A stretch of DNA of 24,075 nt, taken from NCBI GenBank assembly GCA_003857395.1, contig RPRC01000124.1, positions 1 through 24,075 on the forward strand. The letters run 5' to 3'. Made by a program: the position numbers and the translations under genes. Source of the stretch: Geobacter sp. Lineage in GTDB: Bacteria > Desulfobacterota > Desulfuromonadia > Geobacterales > Geobacteraceae. The notes under the pieces were generated by a model that was not told the DNA's origin, searched no databases, and was given only the letters and a program-made list of their open reading frames with translations. Positions 17,865-24,075 of this stretch are shown here, piece after piece. Positions within the stretch are counted from its first letter, which is position 1; every line of letters starts with the position of its first letter.

Positions 17865-18343
17865 TGGCAAGCGAACCAGGATGGTTGCCAGAAATGTTCC
17901 ATGTGAACCCCTGGACTGAGCAAACCTTTAACTTTTTATACGAGATATTCAAAAGAGATTTCGTCGAAAGTCAGCCATGCTACAGGGGGGTACACGCTTG
18001 GTTTTTTCCTGAAAAGGAAGATGGCAAAGAGGTCGTCTTCTGGCATCTCACATCTCGTGATGATAAAGATGTCGGTGAACGATTGCCGGATCTGCGTCGC
18101 TCCGAGCGTTTACCCTGGGCAAGGCCGATGCTCGATAATGCTGATGCAATGGAAGTGCTTGATTGGGATTTTAAAGAAGGAGATGGAATCGTTAAAACAT
18201 ATGTATGGTTGAAGGATTTCGATTATCTGATGGTTTTGAAAAAATACCCGGATGGGAGAAGGCGCTTAATTACATCGTTTTGGGTTGAGTACCAGAATAC
18301 TCGCAGAAAATTGGAGAAGAAGTACGATAGACGAATCCGATAA
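17861..18343 (+). CDS. Unrecognised 160-aa protein coupled to the DUF3800 gene
   Basis: I do not recognise the family with confidence. The product is soluble, rich in Trp and charged residues, with an N-terminal helical half (EQTFNFLYEIFKRDF), a His/Trp segment (VVFWHLTSRDD), a DLRRSERLPWARPML stretch, and a C-terminal half with beta-rich KTYVWLKDFDYLMVLKK and RRLITSFWVEY followed by a strongly basic helix RRKLEKKYDRRIR. This last half vaguely recalls small phage/toxin nucleases of the barnase-EndoU-colicin-RelE (BECR) group; that is only a guess from pattern. The ATG at 17861 overlaps the DUF3800 stop, so expression is coupled, as in toxin-antitoxin or two-subunit systems. The stop at 18341-18343 is followed directly by the A-tract and hairpin that form a minus-strand terminator. 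Confidence 0.72.
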   Translation: MMASEPGWLPEMFHVNPWTEQTFNFLYEIFKRDFVESQPCYRGVHAWFFPEKEDGKEVVFWHLTSRDDKDVGERLPDLRRSERLPWARPMLDNADAMEVLDWDFKEGDGIVKTYVWLKDFDYLMVLKKYPDGRRRLITSFWVEYQNTRRKLEKKYDRRIR

Positions 18344-18345
18344 TT

Positions 18346-18372
18346 AAAAAAAGCCAACGCGGAACGTTGGCT
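18346..18372 (-). terminator. Intrinsic terminator, minus strand
   Basis: AGCCAACG (18352-18359) and CGTTGGCT (18365-18372) form a perfect 8-bp stem with a 5-nt loop. On the plus strand it is preceded by seven A (18346-18352), which on the minus strand is a seven-T tail directly after the stem: the standard Rho-independent layout. On the plus strand no T-run follows (CAACTCCTT), so it should not stop transcription into hsdR efficiently. Confidence 0.75.
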
Positions 18373-18380
18373 CAACTCCT

Positions 18381-18395
18381 TCTGCCATTGGCAGA
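18381..18395. repeat. Short perfect inverted repeat (6-bp stem)
   Basis: TCTGCC-ATT-GGCAGA forms a 6-bp stem with a 3-nt loop on either strand. It would be the 5' hairpin of the predicted minus-strand small RNA and lies 8 nt beyond the terminator stem. Confidence 0.6.
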
Positions 18396-18407
18396 TGAGA
18401 TGTTTTC

Positions 18408-18435
18408 AATATACTTGTTGGTTGCAAAAAGTCAA
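18408..18435 (-). promoter_or_regulatory. Sigma70-type promoter, minus strand
   Basis: On the minus strand TTGACT (18435-18430) and TATATT (18413-18408) each match the sigma70 -35 and -10 consensus at five of six positions, with a 16-nt spacer. The start of transcription is expected near 18401. It points away from hsdR, back toward the operon, with a terminator about 50 nt downstream. Confidence 0.55.
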
Positions 18436-18445
18436 TCGGTAAAAT
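18418..18445 (+). promoter_or_regulatory. Possible weak promoter for hsdR
   Basis: TTGGTT (18418-18423) and TAAAAT (18440-18445) are spaced by 16 nt on the plus strand, 35 nt before the hsdR start. The -35 match is poor. It overlaps the minus-strand promoter, so the two would compete for RNA polymerase. The gap is AT-rich, which makes chance matches likely. Confidence 0.25.
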
Positions 18446-18479
18446 TCACAATAACTAAAATGGTTCACAAAAGGTAAAG

Positions 18480-21400
18480 TTGCCGATGGCTAATCCCTAC
18501 ACCGAAGACATGCTCGTTGAACAACCCGCCATTGCTCTCTTTGAGGCGCTCGAATGGGATACGGTGAATTGTTTCCACGAGACCTTCGGAGGTTCCGGCA
18601 ACCTTGGTCGTGAAACGAGCAGCGAGGTGGTGCTGAAGGCCCGGCTACGGCCGGTTCTGCAACGGCTGAATCCCTCCCTTCCCGCTGAAGCTCTAACCCT
18701 TGCAATCGAAGATATTGCCCGCGACCACAGCCTGATGACTTCGGTGCAGGCCAACCGCGAGATTTACCAGTTGCTGAAAAATGGTGTCAAGGTAACCTTC
18801 GAGAACGCCAAAGGCGAACAGATTACCGAAACGGTCACGGTCATCGACTGGCAGAATCCGGAAAACAACGACTTTCTGCTCGCCTCTCAACTCTGGGTAA
18901 GCGGCGAAATGTACAAGCGACGCTGCGATCTGGTGGGATTCATCAATGGTCTGCCGCTTGTTTTCATCGAACTAAAGACCTCCCACAAAAAGCTGGAAAA
19001 CGCCTACCGGAATAACCTCAAAGACTACAAGGAAACCATCCCCCAGTTCTTCTGGTACAACGCGCTGATTATCCTTTCCAACGGCAGTCAAAGCCGGATC
19101 GGCAGCCTGACCGCCGCATGGGAACATTTCGCCGACTGGAAAAAAATCAATAATGAAGGTGAGGAAGGGCTTGTCAGTCTGGAGACGATGCTCCGTGGTA
19201 CGTGCGAGAAAAGGCGACTTCTTGACCTGGTGGAGAACTTCATCCTCTTTGCCGACACGCAAGGTGGAACACAGAAGCTCCTGGCCAAAAACCACCAATG
19301 CCATGGTGTGAACAGCGCTGTGGCTGCGGTTGCAAACATCCGCGAGAACCAGGGACGGCTTGGGGTGTTCTGGCACACCCAGGGGAGCGGCAAAAGCTAC
19401 TCCATGGTGTTCTTCGCCCAGAAGGTGCTCCGCACCCTGCTCGGTAACTGGACATTCCTCATTGTCACTGACCGGCAAGAGTTGGATGGCCAGATCTACA
19501 AGAACTTTGCCGGTTGCGGGGTAGTTACTGAGGAGGAAAAGCGGATCCACGCCACCAGCGGTGGGCACCTGCAGGAACTCCTGCAGGAGGACCACCGCTA
19601 CGTCTTTACTCTGATCCAGAAGTTCCGCACCGAAAAGGGCGAGGCATACCCGCTTCTGTCGGAGCGCACCGACATCATTGTCATCACCGACGAGGCCCAC
19701 CGCAGCCAGTACGACATCTTCGCCCTCAACATGCGCAACGCGCTTCCCAACGCAGCCTTCATCGGCTTTACCGGCACCCCGCTCATGGTCGGCGAGGAGC
19801 TGACCCGCAAGGTCTTCGGCGACTACGTGAGCATTTACAACTTCCGCCAGTCGGTGGACGATGGCGCCACGGTGCCGCTCTTTTACGAAAACCGCATTCC
19901 GGAGCTGCAACTCACCAATGACAATCTGAATGAGGAGATGGCAGCTCTGCTCGAAGAGGCTGAACTTGACGAGGCACAGGAGCTGCGGCTGGAGCGGGAA
20001 TTCAGCCGGGAATATCACCTGATTACCCGGGACCAGCGGCTGGACAAGATTGCCGCGGATCTGGTGAGCCATTTTCTTGGGCGGGGGCATCGCGGCAAGG
20101 GGATGTTCATTGCCATCGACAAGCTGACCGCTGTGCGGATGTACGAGAAGGTGCGGGCGAACTGGCAACGGGAGATAGAGCACATCAGGGATGATCTGGC
20201 GGTTGCGACAGGGACCACGCGAGAGGGCCTGGAAGAAAAGCTTGCCTATCTGGAGCTGGCGGACATGGCGGTAGTGGTGTCACAGTCCCAGAACGAACTG
20301 GAGCTCTTTCGTGAAAAGGGCATCGATTTCAAACCCCATCGACTGCGCATGGTGAAGGAGGATCTGGAGAAGAAGTTCAAGGACCCGGACGACCCGTTCT
20401 GCCTGGTCTTTGTCTGCGCCATGTGGATTACCGGCTTTGACGTGCCGAGCTGCAACACTATCTATCTCGATAAACCGATGAAGAACCATACCCTGATGCA
20501 GACCATTGCCCGAGCCAACCGGGTCTTCCGGGATAAGGTGAATGGTCTGATTGTCGATTATGTCGGGGTATTTCGCAACCTGCAACGGGCGCTGGCAATT
20601 TACGGTTCAGGCTTCGGCGGTGGGACGCGGGAAGGTGAGTGTCCGGTTCAGGCCAAGGTTTTTCTGGTAACCAGGCTGCGGGAGAAAATTGGCGAGACCG
20701 AGGAATTCTGCGCCCGGCTTGGGGTGCCTTTGAATGGCATTCAAGCGGTCGTCGGTTTCGAGCTGGTGCGGCTTCTTGACGACGCGGTGGAGGCGATCCT
20801 GGTCAGCGAAGAGTCAAAGCGGACCTACCTCGCTTTAGCGGGGATGGTGGAGCGGCTCTTCAAGGCAATCCTCCCCGACCCGATTGCCGTTGAGTTTGCT
20901 CCAAAGCGGAAGCTAATTGCGGTCATCGCCGAGAAGATCCGCTCCCTTGATCCGGAAGTGGACATCTCCGGGATCATGGCGGAGGTTGAGGCGCTCCTCG
21001 ATGAGTCTGTTGCAGCAGAGGCATATGTCATCCGTGACGCCCATAAACCGATCTGGGAACGGCAGCATGACCTGTCCAAGATCGACTTCGAGGCATTGCG
21101 GAAGAAGTTTGAGTCCGGACGCAAGCGGACGGAAATTGAACGACTGAAAGCGGCCCTGGAGCGAAAGGTGCGTGAGATGGTGACACTCAACCGGACCCGG
21201 ATGGACTTTCTGGAGCGGTTTCAAAGGCTTATCGACGAGTACAACAATGGTGCCCACAATGTGGAAGCGATGTTTGAAGAGCTGCTGCGCTTCGCCAACT
21301 CCCTGAACGAAGAGGAGCGGCGTCACATGGCCGAGAGCCTTTCGGAGGAGGAACTTGCCATCTTCGATGTGCTCACCAAGCCTGAGCTGGAACTGTCTGA

Positions 21401-21662
21401 CAAGGAGCGCGATGAGGTGAAAAAGGGTGCGCGATGGCTCCTGTCACGTCTCAAGGATGAAAAGCTCGTGCTCGACTGGCGGCGCAAGGAGCAGACTCGA
21501 GCCGCTGTGCGTCAGCTGATCGATATCGCCCTCGACGAATTCCTGCCGAGGGTTTACAATAAGGCGCTCTTCGAGCAGAAATGCGAGCGGGTTTACCAGC
21601 ATGTATATGATTCCTACGCCGGACAGGGGCGGAGCATATACGGAAAAGAAATGGTGGTGTAA
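18480..21662 (+). CDS. hsdR: Type I restriction-modification system, endonuclease/translocase subunit HsdR
   Basis: HsdR is the DNA-cleaving motor: bound to HsdM/HsdS at unmethylated sites it pumps DNA by ATP hydrolysis and cuts at a distance. At 1060 aa it is full length. The N-terminal nuclease (~10-200) shows D150 (RRCDLVGF) and E164-x-K166 (FIELKTS). The helicase core has Walker A QGSGKS (301-306), DEAH (404-407), GFTGTPL (motif III, ~425) and motif VI QTIARANRVFR (~680). The C-terminal third is helical, for complex assembly. TTG at 18480 has AAGG 5 nt upstream; ATG at 18486 gives the more usual N-terminus MANPYTEDM and is an equal alternative. hsdR is separated from hsdM/hsdS by five other genes. 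Its TAA overlaps the permease ATG by one base. Composition is GC-rich, like hsdM. Confidence 0.96.
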   Translation: MPMANPYTEDMLVEQPAIALFEALEWDTVNCFHETFGGSGNLGRETSSEVVLKARLRPVLQRLNPSLPAEALTLAIEDIARDHSLMTSVQANREIYQLLKNGVKVTFENAKGEQITETVTVIDWQNPENNDFLLASQLWVSGEMYKRRCDLVGFINGLPLVFIELKTSHKKLENAYRNNLKDYKETIPQFFWYNALIILSNGSQSRIGSLTAAWEHFADWKKINNEGEEGLVSLETMLRGTCEKRRLLDLVENFILFADTQGGTQKLLAKNHQCHGVNSAVAAVANIRENQGRLGVFWHTQGSGKSYSMVFFAQKVLRTLLGNWTFLIVTDRQELDGQIYKNFAGCGVVTEEEKRIHATSGGHLQELLQEDHRYVFTLIQKFRTEKGEAYPLLSERTDIIVITDEAHRSQYDIFALNMRNALPNAAFIGFTGTPLMVGEELTRKVFGDYVSIYNFRQSVDDGATVPLFYENRIPELQLTNDNLNEEMAALLEEAELDEAQELRLEREFSREYHLITRDQRLDKIAADLVSHFLGRGHRGKGMFIAIDKLTAVRMYEKVRANWQREIEHIRDDLAVATGTTREGLEEKLAYLELADMAVVVSQSQNELELFREKGIDFKPHRLRMVKEDLEKKFKDPDDPFCLVFVCAMWITGFDVPSCNTIYLDKPMKNHTLMQTIARANRVFRDKVNGLIVDYVGVFRNLQRALAIYGSGFGGGTREGECPVQAKVFLVTRLREKIGETEEFCARLGVPLNGIQAVVGFELVRLLDDAVEAILVSEESKRTYLALAGMVERLFKAILPDPIAVEFAPKRKLIAVIAEKIRSLDPEVDISGIMAEVEALLDESVAAEAYVIRDAHKPIWERQHDLSKIDFEALRKKFESGRKRTEIERLKAALERKVREMVTLNRTRMDFLERFQRLIDEYNNGAHNVEAMFEELLRFANSLNEEERRHMAESLSEEELAIFDVLTKPELELSDKERDEVKKGARWLLSRLKDEKLVLDWRRKEQTRAAVRQLIDIALDEFLPRVYNKALFEQKCERVYQHVYDSYAGQGRSIYGKEMVV

Positions 21663-22417
21663 TGTTTCGAGGTGCCTTTACCATCTGGGGAAGGGATATG
21701 TGGGTGCTGCGCAGGAGTGTCCTTTCCGAGCTCGTGGCGGTCATTGCCTATCCCATTACCCTGTACCTGGCGTTCGGTGTCGGACTCAGGGGCTATATCT
21801 CCGATGTGGACGGTATCCCCTATGCCCTGTTTATTGCGCCGGGTCTCATATCCATGACTGCCGTCAGCGCCGCTTTTGACGAAAGTTCGTGGAGCATGTG
21901 GTTCCACCGCAAGGTGCAGCGAACGATCGAGGAATATCGGGTCACGCCGATCACGGTCTATGATATCGTCATCGGCAAGATCATGTCCGGTTTTTCCCTG
22001 GGAGCGATCAAGGGGATTGCCGTGGCCGGGGTAATCTTTCTCTTGACCCCCTTTCGTTTTCCCTTCGCTCATTTTCTCACCTATCTGTTATTTATCGCGC
22101 TCGGCTCGATGATCTTTTCCTGTGTCGGAACCATCTGCGGTACGGTGATCGAGAAGCCGGAAAATATCGGACGGGTCCAGGGGGTGGTCATCGTCCCGCT
22201 GATCTTCATGTCCGGGATCTTCTTCCCCCTTTCTTCCTATCCGGAAACAGTGCTGCCTTTCGTCAGGGCCCTGCCCACGACAGCCATCTTCGAGGGCGCG
22301 CGCCTGGCGCTGTTGCAGGGATTCATTGATACCCAGTTTTGCCTTACCCTGCTGGTGACGGCCGCCGTGTCATTCGCTCTTGCCGTCTGGGTGTTCAACC
22401 GGAAGATCGAGGAGTAG
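21662..22417 (+). CDS. ABC-2 type exporter, membrane permease subunit (DrrB/NodJ-like)
   Basis: The 251-aa protein has about six hydrophobic segments (visible around residues 20-40, 52-72, 105-130, 137-160, 172-195 and 225-245) and the ABC-2 permease pattern, including the helix FHRKVQRTIEEYRVTPITVYDIVIGKI and the block VIVPLIFMSGIFFPLSSYP near the C terminus. It should pair with the ATPase at 8211-9137 to export an unknown substrate across the inner membrane. The ATG at 21662 overlaps the hsdR stop (TAATG), and the N-terminus MFRGAFTIWGRD is like that of intact homologues, so the gene was not truncated by the island. It now depends on hsdR transcription or an internal promoter. The 110-aa gene follows after 5 nt. 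Confidence 0.9.
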   Translation: MFRGAFTIWGRDMWVLRRSVLSELVAVIAYPITLYLAFGVGLRGYISDVDGIPYALFIAPGLISMTAVSAAFDESSWSMWFHRKVQRTIEEYRVTPITVYDIVIGKIMSGFSLGAIKGIAVAGVIFLLTPFRFPFAHFLTYLLFIALGSMIFSCVGTICGTVIEKPENIGRVQGVVIVPLIFMSGIFFPLSSYPETVLPFVRALPTTAIFEGARLALLQGFIDTQFCLTLLVTAAVSFALAVWVFNRKIEE

Positions 22418-22422
22418 GTGGC

Positions 22423-22755
22423 ATGGTTTGCGCAAAGGGAAAGAATAACGAGTTGTTTTCACTTCTGGCAGAAGATATTGCCGACTGGGCGGAGCGGTTT
22501 CTGCGTGCCGAGGCAGCGGGCGGCAGGGAGGCTGCAGGACAGGTTCTGGGCGGGATCGCCGAATGGCTGGGGAGCGACCTGGTGGACGGCATGCCGGTCA
22601 TGCCGCTGGAGCGCTGGGAAGTCCTGGATGGTCTGGCTGAGGAACTTCTCCAAGGGTGCAAGGCCCATATCGCGGAAGAGAAGGCTGACGGGCAGGTTTT
22701 GAGCGAGATCATCAGGCGAGCGCGGGAAATGGCCAGCTGTCCGCAGGTAGAATAG
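22423..22755 (+). CDS. Unrecognised acidic 110-aa protein
   Basis: I do not recognise this protein. It is short, acidic and predicted largely helical, with two similar-looking helices rich in Ala, Glu and Leu (LLAEDIADWAERFLRAEAAG and EVLDGLAEELLQGCKAHIAEE) and a central LGGIAEWLGSDLVDGMPVMPLERW. There is no signal peptide, membrane segment or metal-binding cluster. The start at ATG 22423 has GAGGAG at 22409-22414 overlapping the permease stop; an in-frame ATG at 22339 lies well inside the permease gene and is rejected. Position between an exporter and an AhbD-like heme enzyme suggests a link to either, but nothing in the sequence proves it. Confidence 0.75.
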   Translation: MVCAKGKNNELFSLLAEDIADWAERFLRAEAAGGREAAGQVLGGIAEWLGSDLVDGMPVMPLERWEVLDGLAEELLQGCKAHIAEEKADGQVLSEIIRRAREMASCPQVE

Positions 22756-22938
22756 TCCCTGAAGAGGCAACCTCAGACGAGAGCCCCTTGTCTCTAATGG
22801 GACTATTTCAAAATTTGCAGTTGAAGGCTCCTGTATATTCAGAAAACCTCATACTGCTATTTTTTGTTTTATTTGTGATACACTGTACAACCAACTGTGG
22901 AGAGTTGCTCTTCCCGGAATATTACCAGCGGAGTCAGA
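22756..22938 (+). other. 183-nt intergenic region before the radical SAM gene
   Basis: This AT-rich gap could hold the promoter of the radical SAM gene. A TATATT (22834-22839) and a TACACT (22879-22884) resemble -10 elements, but neither has a good -35 at the right distance, so I do not call a promoter. I see no convincing terminator, repeat or RNA gene. Confidence 0.4.
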
Positions 22939-24003
22939 ATGAAGGAAGAATTTATTCCCAAATGGATCGCTTGGGAAGTTACCCAGAAATGCAACCTGAA
23001 GTGTGTCCACTGTCGCTGCTCCTCAGACGAGGCCTCATCGGAAGGGGATTTTACCACCGAAGAGGGGAAAAAACTCCTCACGGAGATCGCGCACTTTTCC
23101 AAGCCGGTCGTGGTCCTCTCCGGCGGGGAGCCGCTGCTGCGCAAGGATATTTTCGAGTTGGCGGACTTCGGTGCTTCCCTGGGGCTGCGCATGTGCATGG
23201 CCACCAACGGGGCGCTGGTCGATGACGAGATCTGCCGGAAGATGCGGGAGGTTGATATCAAGATGGTCTCTCTCTCTCTCGATGGCAGCAGTGCGGCGGT
23301 TCATGACGATTTCCGTCAATGTCCTGGTTCATTCGACGGTGTCATCCGGGCCGCTGAGGCCTTCCGGCGCAATGGGCAGAAATTTCTGATCAATTCTTCC
23401 TTCACGAAAAGGAATCAGGCCGACATTCCAAAGGTCTTCCATTTGGCCAAGTCCCTTGGCGCCACCGCCTGGTACATGTTCATGATCGTTCCCACCGGTC
23501 GCGGCGAGGAGATCATGAGCGAGCTGATCTCCAAGGAAGATTACGAAGAGATCCTGGAGTGGCACTACCAGCAGGAAAAGGATGAGGATGTGATCCTGAT
23601 GCGCCCGACCTGTGCCCCCCATTATTACCGGGTCGCGCCCCAGCGGGCCAAGGCGGAAGGGGTGACCTTCGAACGCCGCTCCCTGAGTTTTTCCACCGGT
23701 GGCGGCAAGGGCTGCATCGCCGCCCAGTCCATCTGCCTGATCGACTGCTTCGGTAACGTCAAGCCCTGTTCCTACTTCCTTCGCGTCGCCGGCAACATAA
23801 AAGAGACCCCGTTCCGGGAAATCTGGGAAAATTCTCCCCTTTTCAATGAGTTGCGTGATTTCAAGAGCTACAAGGGCAAGTGCGGCGAGTGTGAGTTCCT
23901 CAATGTCTGCGGCGGCTGCCGGGCCCGGGCCGACGCGGTGCACGGTGACTACATGGCCGAGGAGCCGTTTTGCAACTACGTGCCGGTGCGATTACGCAAA
24001 TAA
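22939..24003 (+). CDS. ahbD: Radical SAM enzyme of the AhbD/NirJ family (alternative heme biosynthesis)
   Basis: The 354-aa protein binds a radical SAM iron-sulfur cluster through C18-x3-C22-x2-C25 (CNLKCVHC), followed by the SAM-contacting SGGEPLLR. It has the family block [10 protein letters not shown] and a C-terminal twitch/SPASM-type cysteine set ([23 protein letters not shown], then [16 protein letters not shown]) for an auxiliary cluster. This matches the AhbC/AhbD/NirJ group; AhbD oxidatively decarboxylates Fe-coproporphyrin III to heme in the siroheme-dependent pathway of sulfate reducers and archaea. The [15 protein letters not shown] start fits AhbD better than AhbC/NirJ, but the distinction is tentative. 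The ATG at 22939 has CGGAG 5 nt upstream; an upstream in-frame ATG at 22897 lacks one. A (TC)7 tract (23267-23280) encodes the conserved VSLSLDG strand. Confidence 0.75.
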   Translation: MKEEFIPKWIAWEVTQKCNLKCVHCRCSSDEASSEGDFTTEEGKKLLTEIAHFSKPVVVLSGGEPLLRKDIFELADFGASLGLRMCMATNGALVDDEICRKMREVDIKMVSLSLDGSSAAVHDDFRQCPGSFDGVIRAAEAFRRNGQKFLINSSFTKRNQADIPKVFHLAKSLGATAWYMFMIVPTGRGEEIMSELISKEDYEEILEWHYQQEKDEDVILMRPTCAPHYYRVAPQRAKAEGVTFERRSLSFSTGGGKGCIAAQSICLIDCFGNVKPCSYFLRVAGNIKETPFREIWENSPLFNELRDFKSYKGKCGECEFLNVCGGCRARADAVHGDYMAEEPFCNYVPVRLRK

Positions 24004-24016
24004 TGACAGGATTTCC

Positions 24017-24075
24017 GTAGGGGTGGCCCCCTGTGGACGCCCAGGTTTGCACGGTTATAGAAATGGGCACCCACA
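24017..24075. repeat. REP/BIME-like hairpin repeat, truncated by the window end
   Basis: GGGTGGCC (24021-24028) pairs with GGACGCCC (24035-24042), an 8-bp stem with one G-T wobble and one G-A mismatch, preceded by GTAGG. A second arm seems to begin with GGGCACCCACA (24065-24075) and is cut by the window edge. The GTAGGGG...CCCC CTGTGG...GCCC pattern is like hairpin repeats scattered between genes in many Geobacter-like and other genomes. It starts 13 nt after the radical SAM stop. Confidence 0.5.

Larger units (their letters stand above)
18346..18401 (-). ncRNA. Predicted ~55-nt minus-strand small RNA between the 160-aa gene and hsdR
   Basis: Reading the minus strand from about 18401, a short transcript is predicted. 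It has a 5' unpaired segment, then a 6-bp hairpin TCTGCC-AAT-GGCAGA (18381-18395), then AGGAGTTG, then an 8-bp terminator hairpin (18352-18372) with a run of seven T (18352-18346). A sigma70-like promoter lies at the expected place (18408-18435). The RNA would fill the gap and end 2-3 nt from the stop codon of the 160-aa gene. A 14-codon reading frame (ATG at 18388, stop at 18344) spans the same bases but lacks a ribosome binding site. Prediction from sequence only; no homologue is known to me. Confidence 0.5.

Noticed and set aside
18972..20183. 403-codon open frame on the minus strand opposite hsdR
   Set aside because: Shadow of the HsdR nuclease and helicase motifs; long antisense frames are common in GC-rich genes.
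9134..21675. Target-site duplication flanking the island
   Set aside because: Only a 5-base TAATG is shared between the two junctions, which is expected by chance.
23267..23280. (TC)7 tract in the radical SAM gene as a phase-variation site
   Set aside because: It encodes the conserved VSLSLDG strand of the radical SAM fold, so Ser-Leu codon choice explains it.
1..24075. CRISPR array, tRNA, rRNA, insertion sequence or integrase
   Set aside because: No regularly spaced repeats, tRNA-like cloverleaf, rRNA sequence or transposase/integrase motifs were seen on either strand.

Overview
The window looks like chromosomal DNA of a Deltaproteobacterium in the Geobacter/Desulfuromonadia neighbourhood. 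This is an inference from the dense set of PAS/GAF histidine kinases, a radical SAM enzyme of the AhbD/NirJ (alternative heme) family, GpsA housekeeping context and moderate-to-high GC core genes; no rRNA or other marker gene is present to prove it. Every protein gene I accept lies on the plus strand.

Layout. (1) 1-2291: the 3' part of a HEAT-repeat-like protein, then gpsA (glycerol-3-phosphate dehydrogenase). (2) 2354-8176: three signal-transduction genes in a row: a membrane-anchored sensor kinase, a receiver-kinase hybrid overlapping it by 4 nt, and a soluble PAS-PAS-GAF kinase. (3) 8211-9137: the ATPase of an ABC-2 exporter. (4) 9166-21662: a compact defence island, with gene order hsdM, PD-(D/E)XK endonuclease, hsdS, reverse transcriptase-nitrilase fusion, DUF3024, DUF3800, an unknown 160-aa gene, hsdR. 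(5) 21662-24003: the ABC-2 permease that should partner the ATPase, a 110-aa unknown protein and an AhbD-like radical SAM enzyme, followed by the start of a hairpin repeat at the window edge.

The most striking architecture is that an exporter operon has been split: ATPase and permease genes of such exporters are normally adjacent, but here about 12.5 kb of defence genes sits between them. The joints are neat (hsdM starts 28 nt after the ATPase stop; the hsdR stop codon overlaps the permease start by one base). Inside the island, hsdM and hsdR have GC-rich host-like composition, while the endonuclease, the target-recognition parts of hsdS, the reverse transcriptase and the DUF3800 pair are visibly AT-richer. 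This suggests a type I restriction-modification operon that was a landing pad for further defence genes.

The reverse transcriptase (1261 aa) keeps its catalytic YVDD box and is fused to a C-terminal nitrilase-fold domain with an intact Glu-Lys-Cys triad. That architecture has been reported for defence-associated reverse transcriptases (DRT type 1/UG1 and relatives). In the only substantial non-coding gap of the island (18344-18479) the minus strand carries a good sigma70-type promoter, a short hairpin and a textbook intrinsic terminator. Together these predict an undescribed small RNA of roughly 55 nt, transcribed against the operon and ending just short of the preceding gene. This small RNA and the DUF3800/160-aa cassette, bracketed by palindromes with a shared CCAAC/GTTGG core, are the best candidates for something new.
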